From NCBI GenBank assembly GCA_012513235.1, contig JAAZCO010000394.1, positions 1-6,278 on the forward strand: DNA of 6,278 nucleotides. Direction: 5' to 3'. A model generated the notes under the pieces. That model was not told the DNA's origin. It did no database searches and saw only the letters and a program-made list of their open reading frames with translations. The DNA is from Gammaproteobacteria bacterium (GTDB taxonomy: Bacteria; Pseudomonadota; Gammaproteobacteria; Pseudomonadales; Pseudomonadaceae). The position numbers were made by a program, and so were the translations under genes. Below, piece by piece: positions 1 through 5,726 of this stretch (within the stretch, counting starts at the first letter, position 1; each line of letters starts with the position of its first letter).

Positions 1-390
1 GTTGAAAACATCGCTATTGGCAACGATTTTTTAGCCCAAAACAAAGCGAACGTTGATGTACTGACCACCGCTTCCGGTTTGCAATATCAAATCTTAAATA
101 AAGGCACTGGCACCACGCACCCAACCGCCAGCTCTACGGTCAAAGTGCATTACCACGGCACGCTGCTCGACGGTACGGTATTTGATAGCTCAGTTGAGCG
201 TCAGGCACCGATTAGCTTTCCGTTAAATCGTGTGATTGCTGGCTGGACCGAAGGTGTGCAATTGATGGTCGAAGGCGACAAGTTTAAGTTTTTTATCCCG
301 CCGCAACTGGCGTATGGCAACAGTGCTGCCGGTAAAATCCAACCCGGCTCTACACTGATTTTTGAAGTCGAACTCTTAGAGATCCAGTAA
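1..390 (+). CDS. FKBP-type peptidyl-prolyl cis-trans isomerase (5' end missing)
   Basis: This protein catalyses cis-trans isomerisation of peptide bonds before proline and assists protein folding. The frame is open from base 1 to the TAA at 388-390, so the true start lies to the left of the window; a TTG at 79 in the same frame is not a convincing start because homologous-looking sequence continues upstream of it. Numbering from the first visible codon, a short linker (about 1-26) precedes one FKBP domain (about 27-129). The usual pocket residues are present: Tyr51 in VHYHG, Asp62 in VFDSS, Phe73, Val78-Ile79, Trp82, Tyr105 in LAYG and Phe121 in LIFEVELL. The domain ends flush with the protein, as in FklB and short gammaproteobacterial FKBPs. 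A signal peptide or membrane anchor cannot be judged because the N-terminus is missing, so periplasmic versus cytoplasmic location is open. The next gene follows after 35 bases on the same strand with no terminator between them, so they may be co-transcribed. Confidence 0.93.
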   Translation, partial: VENIAIGNDFLAQNKANVDVLTTASGLQYQILNKGTGTTHPTASSTVKVHYHGTLLDGTVFDSSVERQAPISFPLNRVIAGWTEGVQLMVEGDKFKFFIPPQLAYGNSAAGKIQPGSTLIFEVELLEIQ

Positions 391-425
391 TTTAAACTTC
401 TTCCTATACTCTCAAAGGAGCCACC

Positions 426-1403
426 ATGCGCCAGCAGCCTGACCTAATTATTACTGTTCTCACTGCCCCCGGTGATCCTGAACCACTGGGCATCGAGGCC
501 GTACGAGCGCGTGCTGAGGTGCGTTTTGCCTATGACGAGGCCAGCTTAAAAGCCACGCTGCCCGGCACCGATGTACTACTAGTCACCGACTTTCGCACCG
601 AAGCGCTGGCCGCTGCGTGGCACACCGCTGATCGTTTGCAATGGATTCACGCCGCCAGCACTGGCGTGGATGCATTGATGTTTCCGGACCTGATTGACGG
701 ACCAGTGATTGTCTCCAATGCCAGCGGTACTTTTGATTACGCCATCGCTGAATATGTACTCTGCACTGTGCTGATGTTTGCCAAAGATTTTCACAACTCG
801 GTGCGCCTGCAGGTGCAGCATCAGTGGCAACATCGCACCACTGAGCGCGTGGATGGCAAACGGGTATTAGTGGTTGGGGCTGGCTCCATCGGCCGTGAAA
901 TTGCACGATTGCTCACTGCCGTCGGTATGGAGGTGCATGGTATTGCCCGCACCGAGCGTGCGCATGATCCAGACTTTATCAGCGTGCGCAGCCAAACAGA
1001 ATTGCATGCTGAGCTGGCTCATGCCGATTACGTGGTGATTGCCGCACCGCTGACGCCACAGACCCATGGCTTGTTTGACAGCACTGCGTTCAAGGCCATG
1101 CGCAGCACTGCACGCCTGATCAACATTGGTCGTGGCCCCATTGTGAATACTGCCGATCTGGTCACCGCTTTACGTAAAAGCCAGATCGCCGGTGCTGGAC
1201 TGGACGTCTTTGAGCAAGAGCCACTGCCTGAGTCGCATCCACTGTGGGATATGCACAACGTGATTATGACCTCGCATATGGCCGGTGATGCCATCGGTTG
1301 GGAGCAAGCACTGATCGATCAATTTATTGATAATCTAGATGGTTGGCTGGCGGGGAAAGATATTTTTAATCAGGTTAATAAGAAGCTGGGCTATGCGGGC
1401 TAA
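426..1403 (+). CDS. D-isomer-specific 2-hydroxyacid dehydrogenase
   Basis: This is a cytoplasmic NAD(P)-dependent oxidoreductase of the family that interconverts 2-oxo acids and D-2-hydroxy acids (glyoxylate/hydroxypyruvate reductases, phosphoglycerate dehydrogenase and relatives). At 325 residues it has the usual length. The ATG at 426 is preceded by AAAGGAG at 414-420, an ideal ribosome binding site. The N-terminal part of the catalytic domain contains LQWIHAASTGVD (71-82). The Rossmann nucleotide-binding motif is GAGSIG (151-156). The catalytic triad appears intact: Arg236 in NIGRGPIV, Glu265 in FEQEP and His284 in SHMAG. After the second strand of the nucleotide fold the sequence reads ARTER (174-178), with no acidic residue where NAD-specific enzymes usually have Asp, which favours NADP(H) (inference). 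It sits 35 bases after an FKBP gene and 308 bases before a TRAP binding protein gene. The physiological substrate cannot be read from the sequence; a GhrA-like glyoxylate or hydroxypyruvate reductase is one option. Confidence 0.93.
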   Translation: MRQQPDLIITVLTAPGDPEPLGIEAVRARAEVRFAYDEASLKATLPGTDVLLVTDFRTEALAAAWHTADRLQWIHAASTGVDALMFPDLIDGPVIVSNASGTFDYAIAEYVLCTVLMFAKDFHNSVRLQVQHQWQHRTTERVDGKRVLVVGAGSIGREIARLLTAVGMEVHGIARTERAHDPDFISVRSQTELHAELAHADYVVIAAPLTPQTHGLFDSTAFKAMRSTARLINIGRGPIVNTADLVTALRKSQIAGAGLDVFEQEPLPESHPLWDMHNVIMTSHMAGDAIGWEQALIDQFIDNLDGWLAGKDIFNQVNKKLGYAG

Positions 1404-1522
1404 CCCCCTTAAACCAGTACATCACACTGCTATCACTCTTTTTATATAAGGTCTCACTGACGAATATTCATTGCGCGTTTTCTTGCCATCAATAGAGATG
1501 TTTGCCATGGTTACGCTAGGTT

Positions 1523-1554
1523 TTAAGTTGTATAGGTCACTCAGTCCAACTTAA
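1523..1554. promoter_or_regulatory. 8-bp inverted repeat, candidate operator upstream of dctP
   Basis: TTAAGTTG at 1523-1530 and its exact reverse complement CAACTTAA at 1547-1554 are separated by 16 bases. The arm centres are 24 bases apart, roughly two helical turns plus a few bases, which would allow two half-sites to be contacted on a similar face. The site lies about 160 bases ahead of the dctP start codon. This is a candidate regulator-binding site for the transporter gene; the regulator is unknown. It could also form a weak stem in RNA if the transcript starts further upstream. Confidence 0.4.
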
Positions 1555-1566
1555 CCGAACCGAACT

Positions 1567-1583
1567 CCACTCGCTTAGAGTGG
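1567..1583 (+). other. small hairpin in the dctP upstream region
   Basis: CCACTC (1567-1572) and GAGTGG (1578-1583) form a perfect 6-bp stem around the 5-base loop GCTTA, extendable by one T-G pair. No T-run follows, so it is not a terminator. It may be part of a structured 5' leader or a protein-binding dyad. Confidence 0.35.
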
Positions 1584-1639
1584 GTGCAAATATAACCGCA
1601 GGAAGATTAAACATATAACGAGCTGCCAACGGCAACCCT

Positions 1640-1653
1640 GCCCTAAACAGGGC
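1640..1653 (+). other. small GC-rich hairpin in the dctP leader
   Basis: GCCCT (1640-1644) pairs with AGGGC (1649-1653) around the tetraloop AAAC. It lies close behind a TGCC/GGCA stem at 1624-1634 and about 60 bases before the dctP start codon. The two together suggest a folded 5' leader, but they match no riboswitch class that I recognise. Confidence 0.3.
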
Positions 1654-1711
1654 AATACACCGCCATGCTCCATATTAAAAAAAGCAAATTGAGTATTCTA
1701 AAGGAGAAATT

Positions 1712-2728
1712 ATGAACCTCTATAAAACACTGTGCGCTGCTGCAGTTTTTGGTCTTGCCACTGCAACCAGTGCTGTATCTGCCGAAACATGGCGATTCGG
1801 CCTCGAGGAAATCGAGGGCAGTGTCCAAGCAAAATATGCAGAAGCGTTCAAGGAACTCATAGAAGAAAAAAGTAGCGGTGATATTACCGTGCAATTACTG
1901 CCCTATGGTAAATGGGGTTCGAGCTACTCAGAGCTCTACGACGCCATTCAAGGCGGTGCGATCCAAGTGGGCTTTGGTTCTGGCGCTTTAGGCGGCACAG
2001 TCCCAGAAAGCCAGTTACTCAGTCTCAACTTCGTGATGCCAGCCGATCAGCTTAAAGCCGTTCAAGTACTCAACTCACCCGAGTTTATTGACAGCGAACC
2101 TTGGCAGCAATCCTTCCGTCAACGTGGATTGGTACCACTGGCTGAGTTAGCTGAAGGCTATCAGGTGTGGACCTCGAACAAAAAAATTGAAGCACCCGCT
2201 GATATGAAAAATCTAGCTATCCGAGTCATGGATAACAGCCTATTGCGTTCGACTTACCGCGCTTATGGTGCATCACCGATCACCATTGCTTACGGTGAAC
2301 TCTATAGTGCCTTGCAGCAAGGCCAAGCCAAAGGCAATATCCAGCCAGTGTTTGCTCATGAAGAAATGGGCTTCTACGAAGTACAGAAAAATATGATCTT
2401 CGCAGGCCAAGCGCAGTTTGTTGCCACTCTAATGGGTAACCTGGACTGGTACGAAGATCTTTCCGATAAAGAAAAAACTATGCTCAAGGATGTAACCAGC
2501 GAACTGGTGCAGACCGGTCACGATATCCAGAGTCAATTCAACAAAGAGCGTTTAGATACCATCAAATCGAAGAGTGATATTAATATTATCGAACTCAACG
2601 ACGAGCAGCAGGACGCCTTCCGCAAGCTGGCTGAGCCAGTGCGTCAAGTCTTTATTGATGAAGTTGGCGAGCGCGGTCAGCAGTCACTGGATATCTTATT
2701 GCGTGAGTACGCTAAGTCCGAGTCATAA
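1712..2728 (+). CDS. dctP: TRAP transporter periplasmic substrate-binding protein (DctP family)
   Basis: This is the extracytoplasmic receptor of a TRAP uptake system; it captures an organic acid in the periplasm and delivers it to a DctQ-DctM membrane pair. At 338 residues it has the normal DctP length. The ATG at 1712 follows AAGGAG at 1701-1706. Residues 1-24 form a signal peptide with Lys5, a hydrophobic Ala-rich core and a VSA|ET cleavage site; Cys8 is not in a lipobox, so a soluble protein is expected. The mature protein begins with a receptor-type strand (TWRFGLEE). The region IRVMDN...GASPITIAYGELYSALQQG (170-204) matches the family core, and Arg171 is at the position of the conserved carboxylate-binding arginine. 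The usual VDGQENP signature is replaced by AKGNIQP (206-212), with Lys for Asp and Gln for the ligand-contacting Asn. The gene is alone on its strand, ends in a strong terminator, and converges with dctM, its likely partner. The substrate is unknown. Confidence 0.93.
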   Translation: MNLYKTLCAAAVFGLATATSAVSAETWRFGLEEIEGSVQAKYAEAFKELIEEKSSGDITVQLLPYGKWGSSYSELYDAIQGGAIQVGFGSGALGGTVPESQLLSLNFVMPADQLKAVQVLNSPEFIDSEPWQQSFRQRGLVPLAELAEGYQVWTSNKKIEAPADMKNLAIRVMDNSLLRSTYRAYGASPITIAYGELYSALQQGQAKGNIQPVFAHEEMGFYEVQKNMIFAGQAQFVATLMGNLDWYEDLSDKEKTMLKDVTSELVQTGHDIQSQFNKERLDTIKSKSDINIIELNDEQQDAFRKLAEPVRQVFIDEVGERGQQSLDILLREYAKSES

Positions 2729-2776
2729 GATCAAGCTGACAGCATAGACGCAGCATCCGCACCTATGCACCAACCT

Positions 2777-2821
2777 AAAGCCGATGGAGCTGATTTGTTA
2801 CCAGCCCCATCGGCTTTTTTT
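2777..2821 (+). terminator. rho-independent terminator after dctP
   Basis: AAAGCCGATGG (2777-2787) pairs with CCATCGGCTTT (2807-2817). The stem continues past one A-C mismatch through GCTG (2789-2792) and CAGC (2802-2805), closing a 9-base loop. The plus strand continues with an uninterrupted T-run at 2815-2821. It lies about 50 bases behind the dctP stop. On the minus strand the same stem is followed only by TTT, so it could also slow transcripts from the convergent dctM, but less efficiently. Confidence 0.93.
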
Positions 2822-2843
2822 ATGCTTGTTTAGCAGGCTCTGC

Positions 2844-4124
2844 CTAACCGCCCAGCGAAGGCAGAAACAGTGAGATCTGCGGAAACATAATTAGGATAAC
2901 GGTGGCCAGCAACAAGATAAAAATAAACGGCGGTGTCCCGCGAATAACGTCCATATAGGGCCGGCGAAACACTGCAATAGCGGTAAAGATATCGCAACCA
3001 AAAGGCGGTGTTGCCGAGCCAATAGCAGCTTGCAAAGTAATGATGACGCCAACATGAATCGGATCCAAACCTGTGGACTGAATCAGCGGTTTAAAAATTG
3101 GTACCAAAATAAGAATGACCACAATAGGGTCAACAAACATACAGCCGATAAAGAATGCCGCAGCAATCAGCAGCAAAGCAAGGGTTTGGCTGTCGCCCAC
3201 CCGTTCAATAGTCGGGCCAAGCAGTTGCTCAGGGATGCCTGCAGTACCCAAGGCTTGCGAGAATGCCGCACCAATGGCCACTAAAATAAAGACCACACCA
3301 GTAATCATGCCCGTCGACAAAGCTAAACCGTACAGATCACGAACGGAGACTTTTCTGTAGATCACCACCTCGAGTAGCAGTGCATAGGCCACAGCAACGG
3401 CTGATGCTTCAACTGCACTGAAATAACCGCCATAGATCCCGCCAACTACAATCACCGGAAAACCCATCGGTAAAATAGCTTTGCGCAATGCTCTAAAACG
3501 TTCTGACCACGCAGCTTTTGGGTCTGTGCCCATACCTTTGACGCGCGCCCAGATATAACAGTAGATAGAAAACATCAGCATAATCATCAGCCCTGGCAAA
3601 ATCCCCGCCAGAAACAAATCGCCGATCGAGGCTTTCATCACCACGCCATAAATAATAAAACCAATGCTTGGAGGAATCAGCAGCGCCACATCACTGGCGT
3701 TAATGATTAGCGCCAGCGTAAAGGAGTCCGGATAGCCCTTAGCCAGCAATCGCGGACGCATCGGCCCACCCATGGCCACAACTGTCGCTTGAGTTGAACC
3801 TGAAACGGCACCGAACAGAGCACAGGAAATAGCTGTAGTCATCGGCAGTCCACCACGAACATGACGGGTAAAAGAGTCCACCAAATCCAGCAAGCGATTC
3901 GCGGTATGGCCTTTGGTCAGGATGTCGGCGGCAAAAATAAACATCGGCACGGCAGCCAGCACCCAACTCCCCACGCCATTGACCATCCAACTTACAGCCT
4001 GATCAGGACCGAAAAAGGTCATATCCGTAAACATCATAAAGAGTGTACCCACGGCCAAAGGCACCATCATCGGGAAACCAAGTAAGAGCAGGACGACCAT
4101 GGTTACAAGCAATAGGGTTAACAT
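2844..4124 (-). CDS. dctM: TRAP transporter large permease subunit (DctM family)
   Basis: This is the large membrane subunit that carries the ion-coupled transport path of a TRAP system in the inner membrane. At 426 residues it is full length. Hydrophobic segments run through the whole protein, consistent with the family's dozen or so membrane segments. Family landmarks appear in order: AAVPMFIFAADIL (57-69), HVRGGLP (88-94), FGAVSGSTQATVVAMG (104-119), IPPSIGFIIYG (150-160), GGIYGGYFSAVEASAVAVAYAL (228-249), DPIVVILILVPIFKPLI (332-348) and AIGSATPPFGCDIFTA (367-382). The last motif differs from the common PPvGlnlf form, marking a distinct permease clade. The start at 4124 is preceded by GGAG (minus strand, 4134-4131) and lies 13 bases after the dctQ stop, so the pair is translated from one message. 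The gene faces dctP tail to tail with 115 bases between stop codons. Confidence 0.96.
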   Translation of the reverse strand: MLTLLLVTMVVLLLLGFPMMVPLAVGTLFMMFTDMTFFGPDQAVSWMVNGVGSWVLAAVPMFIFAADILTKGHTANRLLDLVDSFTRHVRGGLPMTTAISCALFGAVSGSTQATVVAMGGPMRPRLLAKGYPDSFTLALIINASDVALLIPPSIGFIIYGVVMKASIGDLFLAGILPGLMIMLMFSIYCYIWARVKGMGTDPKAAWSERFRALRKAILPMGFPVIVVGGIYGGYFSAVEASAVAVAYALLLEVVIYRKVSVRDLYGLALSTGMITGVVFILVAIGAAFSQALGTAGIPEQLLGPTIERVGDSQTLALLLIAAAFFIGCMFVDPIVVILILVPIFKPLIQSTGLDPIHVGVIITLQAAIGSATPPFGCDIFTAIAVFRRPYMDVIRGTPPFIFILLLATVILIMFPQISLFLPSLGG

Positions 4125-4137
4125 TTTCTGCTCCGCG

Positions 4138-4806
4138 TCAGTCAGTTATGTGAGTTGCGTTATGGGCCGACGGGCCTTTTGGGCACCGATGCTCACCACT
4201 GTTATCAAGCGGTAGATCTGCGTACTTTTCTTTTTCACGGAACGAACGGTAAATACCGGGGCTGGCCAGGTTACGTATAGTGGTCAAAACGTACTGAACA
4301 CCCGCCAAAGTAAAGCCAGCGGGTAACGCCAGATTGACCACCCACATCGGTATATGTAAAGCAGAACTGGTACGCCCACGAGCATAGAGGGCAAGATCGT
4401 ATTGTGCGGACTTGTAAGCGAAGTAAAACATCAAGGTAGCAGTACCGACACTGATAATGATCAGCAAAACTTTGCGCCAGCGCTGATTGAGAATGTCGTA
4501 GAAGGCTGACATACGGATGTGGCGGGCATGACGAGCGGCATAACCAACGCCGACAAAGGTGATAATCACAATGAGCATTTCTGTGATTTCATAGGTACCG
4601 GGAATACCACGATTGAAAAGAAGATTACCGACGACGTGAGCACTCATCAAAAAAGCCATCAACAATACGCTGCTAGCAATGAGGGTACGCTCAATCCAGC
4701 CAAGCCCTCGATCGATTGAATCAAGCACCGCCAGAAAAGTATTTTGCTTTAGTTGCCCTGTGTTTTCGTCGGGTTTATCCGAGTCGTCCATATCATCCTC
4801 ATACAT
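4138..4806 (-). CDS. dctQ: TRAP transporter small permease subunit (DctQ family)
   Basis: This is the small membrane subunit that pairs with DctM and supports docking of the binding protein. The 222-residue form begins with an acidic hydrophilic tail (Asp/Glu-rich in residues 3-14), then WIERTL (37-42) and four membrane segments at about 42-63, 74-91, 111-131 and 152-172. Family hallmarks are the WIERTL start of helix 1, the hydrophobic stretch with ITFVGVGYAARHARHIRMS (81-100) and LPAGFTLAGVQY (161-172). A hydrophilic tail of about 45 residues follows helix 4, longer than many DctQ proteins. The ATG at 4806 has no ribosome binding site; a second ATG at 4791 has GAGG 5 bases upstream, so a 217-residue protein is the likelier product. 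The stop lies 13 bases before dctM. A candidate sigma70 promoter lies about 60 bases upstream. The neighbouring gst gene is 247 bases further upstream and may not belong to the same unit. Confidence 0.93.
   Translation of the reverse strand: MYEDDMDDSDKPDENTGQLKQNTFLAVLDSIDRGLGWIERTLIASSVLLMAFLMSAHVVGNLLFNRGIPGTYEITEMLIVIITFVGVGYAARHARHIRMSAFYDILNQRWRKVLLIIISVGTATLMFYFAYKSAQYDLALYARGRTSSALHIPMWVVNLALPAGFTLAGVQYVLTTIRNLASPGIYRSFREKEKYADLPLDNSGEHRCPKGPSAHNATHITD
4795..4800 (-). promoter_or_regulatory. ribosome binding site favouring the second dctQ start
   Basis: On the minus strand GAGGAT occupies 4800-4795, leaving 5 bases between GAGG and the ATG at 4791-4789. The longer reading from the ATG at 4806 has no purine-rich site in the 14 bases before it. 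Translation therefore probably starts at Met6 of the longer reading. Confidence 0.55.
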
Positions 4807-4863
4807 CTAGACGGTCGTTCGCACTGCTGAAATTGGGCTGTAGCACTGTGCTGACCGTAGCAA

Positions 4864-4891
4864 AATATACCTAAGTTATTACTGAAGTAAA
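4864..4891 (-). promoter_or_regulatory. candidate sigma70 promoter for dctQM
   Basis: On the minus strand TTTACT (4891-4886; four of six match TTGACA) is followed after 16 bases by TATATT (4869-4864; five of six match TATAAT). A start near 4857 would give a leader of about 50 bases to the annotated dctQ start. The position and orientation fit a separate dctQM transcript. No transcript data support it. Confidence 0.5.
4879..4890. promoter_or_regulatory. 12-bp palindrome over the dctQM -35 box, candidate operator
   Basis: TTACT-GA-AGTAA is an inverted repeat with 5-bp arms and a 2-base centre. It covers five of the six bases of the proposed -35 element, the position expected of a repressor site. 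I did not find the same palindrome ahead of dctP, so this sequence gives no support for shared control by one regulator. Confidence 0.35.
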
Positions 4892-4907
4892 TTTATGTCG
4901 AGCAGGA

Positions 4908-4940
4908 AGGGTACAAGCAACAGTCCAGCTTCGCTACCCT
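4908..4940 (-). other. interrupted hairpin between gst and dctQ
   Basis: AGGGTA (minus strand, 4940-4935) pairs with TACCCT (4913-4908). An inner AAGC/GCTT stem (4931-4928 with 4918-4915) closes a 9-base loop, with an asymmetric internal loop between the stems. No T-run follows. If gst transcripts read through, this could slow RNA polymerase or protect the 3' end; it lies upstream of the candidate dctQM promoter. Confidence 0.35.
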
Positions 4941-5033
4941 CAGCTTATTTTCTATGACTGTTATTGGAGGAAATACTTGCAGACTATATGAATCATTTCC
5001 CTGTTAGCTAAGTGCCGCTATAACCCCATATAT

Positions 5034-5050
5034 AAAGGCGCCGACGCTTT
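5034..5050 (-). terminator. weak terminator-like stem after gst
   Basis: On the minus strand AAAGCG (5050-5045) pairs with CGCCTTT (5040-5034) with one bulged base around the 4-base loop TCGG, followed by the AT-rich TATATAT. It begins 4 bases after the gst stop. The stem is short and there is no true T-run, so termination would be partial at best. Confidence 0.25.
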
Positions 5051-5053
5051 AAC

Positions 5054-5701
5054 TTAAGCTGGAAAAACCAGTAATTCATCACCCTCTTGCCAAGGTTGAA
5101 ATTTAATCATAGCTTGCACAAAAAACGGATGCTGCAACCAATAATCCAACCAACGCTGCAGATTTGGATACGGCAGAGTGTAAAAAACATCACGATCCAC
5201 ATGCGCAAATTGGCGCACAAACGGCATGACACCAATATCAGCAACGCTGGCTTTATCGCCCAACAGAAAAAGTTTGTCAGTCAGCAGCTCTTCTAGCTGC
5301 TGCAAAAACACTTCCCCGCGCTGGCGATACTCAAGCTGGGTCATTTCAGGGTGACGATCTGCATACTTATAACGATCCAGCCACTGCTTAAATTCATTGT
5401 CGTTTTGCTCAATCAGCGCACTAGCCTGCGGCAACACTTCAGCATCTAATAACCCGTGCGGATCGTGCTGCGCCAGCGCCCACAACATTATTTCTCGACT
5501 CTCTGCAACCACAGTACCATCCGCACACTGCAACACTGGCACTGTACCTTTGGGGCTGATCGCGAGCATCTGTGCCGGTTTATTACGCAAAACAATCTCA
5601 CGCAACTCCACCTGCAGCTCAGCAAATAAAATGCCCAAACGCGCGCGCATGGCGTAAGGGCAACGTCGAAAGGAATAAAGAAGATTAAGCGAAGTCGTCA
5701 T
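5054..5701 (-). CDS. glutathione S-transferase-like protein
   Basis: This is a probable cytosolic glutathione S-transferase or glutathione-dependent thiol reductase of 215 residues, the usual length. The N-terminal thioredoxin-like domain (about 4-78) has SFRRCPYAMRAR (10-21), with Cys14 at the position of the catalytic cysteine in omega- and beta-like classes, KGTVPVL (51-57) with the cis-proline Pro55 that helps hold glutathione, and the Glu67-Ser68 pair that binds its gamma-glutamyl part. The all-helical C-terminal domain (about 90-205) has the folding motif ASVADIGVMPFVRQFA (151-166) with Asp155. The single cysteine and CPYA context suggest reduction of mixed disulfides or of a glutathione conjugate rather than classical transfer (inference). 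The ATG at 5701 has no clear ribosome binding site, and no other start is close. It lies 25 bases after the stop of an upstream TRAP permease gene, so it is probably translated from that operon's message. Confidence 0.92.
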   Translation of the reverse strand: MTTSLNLLYSFRRCPYAMRARLGILFAELQVELREIVLRNKPAQMLAISPKGTVPVLQCADGTVVAESREIMLWALAQHDPHGLLDAEVLPQASALIEQNDNEFKQWLDRYKYADRHPEMTQLEYRQRGEVFLQQLEELLTDKLFLLGDKASVADIGVMPFVRQFAHVDRDVFYTLPYPNLQRWLDYWLQHPFFVQAMIKFQPWQEGDELLVFPA

Positions 5702-5726
5702 AAGTAGTCTATTTTCACCATCAAAC

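Larger units (their letters stand above)
1404..1711. other. 308-base non-coding region upstream of dctP
   Basis: No credible gene lies here on either strand. The stretch contains an 8-bp inverted repeat (1523-1554), two local hairpins (1567-1583 and 1640-1653), a small 4-bp stem with a 3-base loop (1624-1634), and the dctP ribosome binding site AAGGAG (1701-1706). Several AT-rich hexamers resemble -10 boxes (TATATA at 1443, TATAAC at 1591 and again at 1614), but none has a good -35 partner at 16-18 bases. I found no GG-N10-GC sigma54 core on the plus strand. The start point is therefore unresolved, and an activator-dependent promoter with a long structured leader is possible. No terminator is recognisable behind the dehydrogenase gene. 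Confidence 0.7.
4807..5053. other. 247-base gap between gst and dctQ
   Basis: There is no credible gene here. In minus-strand order it holds a weak terminator-like stem just behind gst (5050-5034), a longer interrupted hairpin (4940-4908), a candidate sigma70 promoter (4891-4864) whose -35 overlaps a palindrome, and a leader of about 50 bases before dctQ. The layout suggests that dctQM is transcribed at least partly independently of gst. Confidence 0.6.

Noticed and set aside
79..81. TTG as the start codon of the FKBP gene
   Set aside because: The frame is open upstream to base 1, and the preceding residues look like the linker found before the domain in related FKBPs.
579..1294. Several open frames of 66-107 codons antisense to the dehydrogenase gene
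   Set aside because: They overlap one another and a strongly supported gene, have no ribosome binding site or recognisable domain, and are rich in Cys, Trp, Arg and Ser in the manner of antisense translations.
1392..1412. Possible terminator behind the dehydrogenase (GGG-CTAA-CCC)
   Set aside because: The stem is only 3-4 bp and no T-run follows.
1404..1711. Possible sigma54 promoter for dctP, as in dicarboxylate dct operons
   Set aside because: I checked GG-N10-GC spacing at the GG dinucleotides of the plus strand and found no match to the TGGCAC-N5-TTGC pattern.
1643..1894. Minus-strand open frame of 83 codons across the dctP start
   Set aside because: It covers the dctP signal-peptide region in antisense, and its Phe/Cys-rich sequence has no recognisable family and no ribosome binding site.
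3030..4085. Open frames on the plus strand and in another minus frame inside dctM
   Set aside because: They lie wholly within a full-length gene with clear family motifs, lack start signals, and show no plausible protein character.
4954..5007. A 17-codon plus-strand reading (ATG at 4954, stop TAG) near a GGAGG-like sequence
   Set aside because: The GGAGG lies inside this reading rather than before its start, and the peptide has no distinguishing feature.
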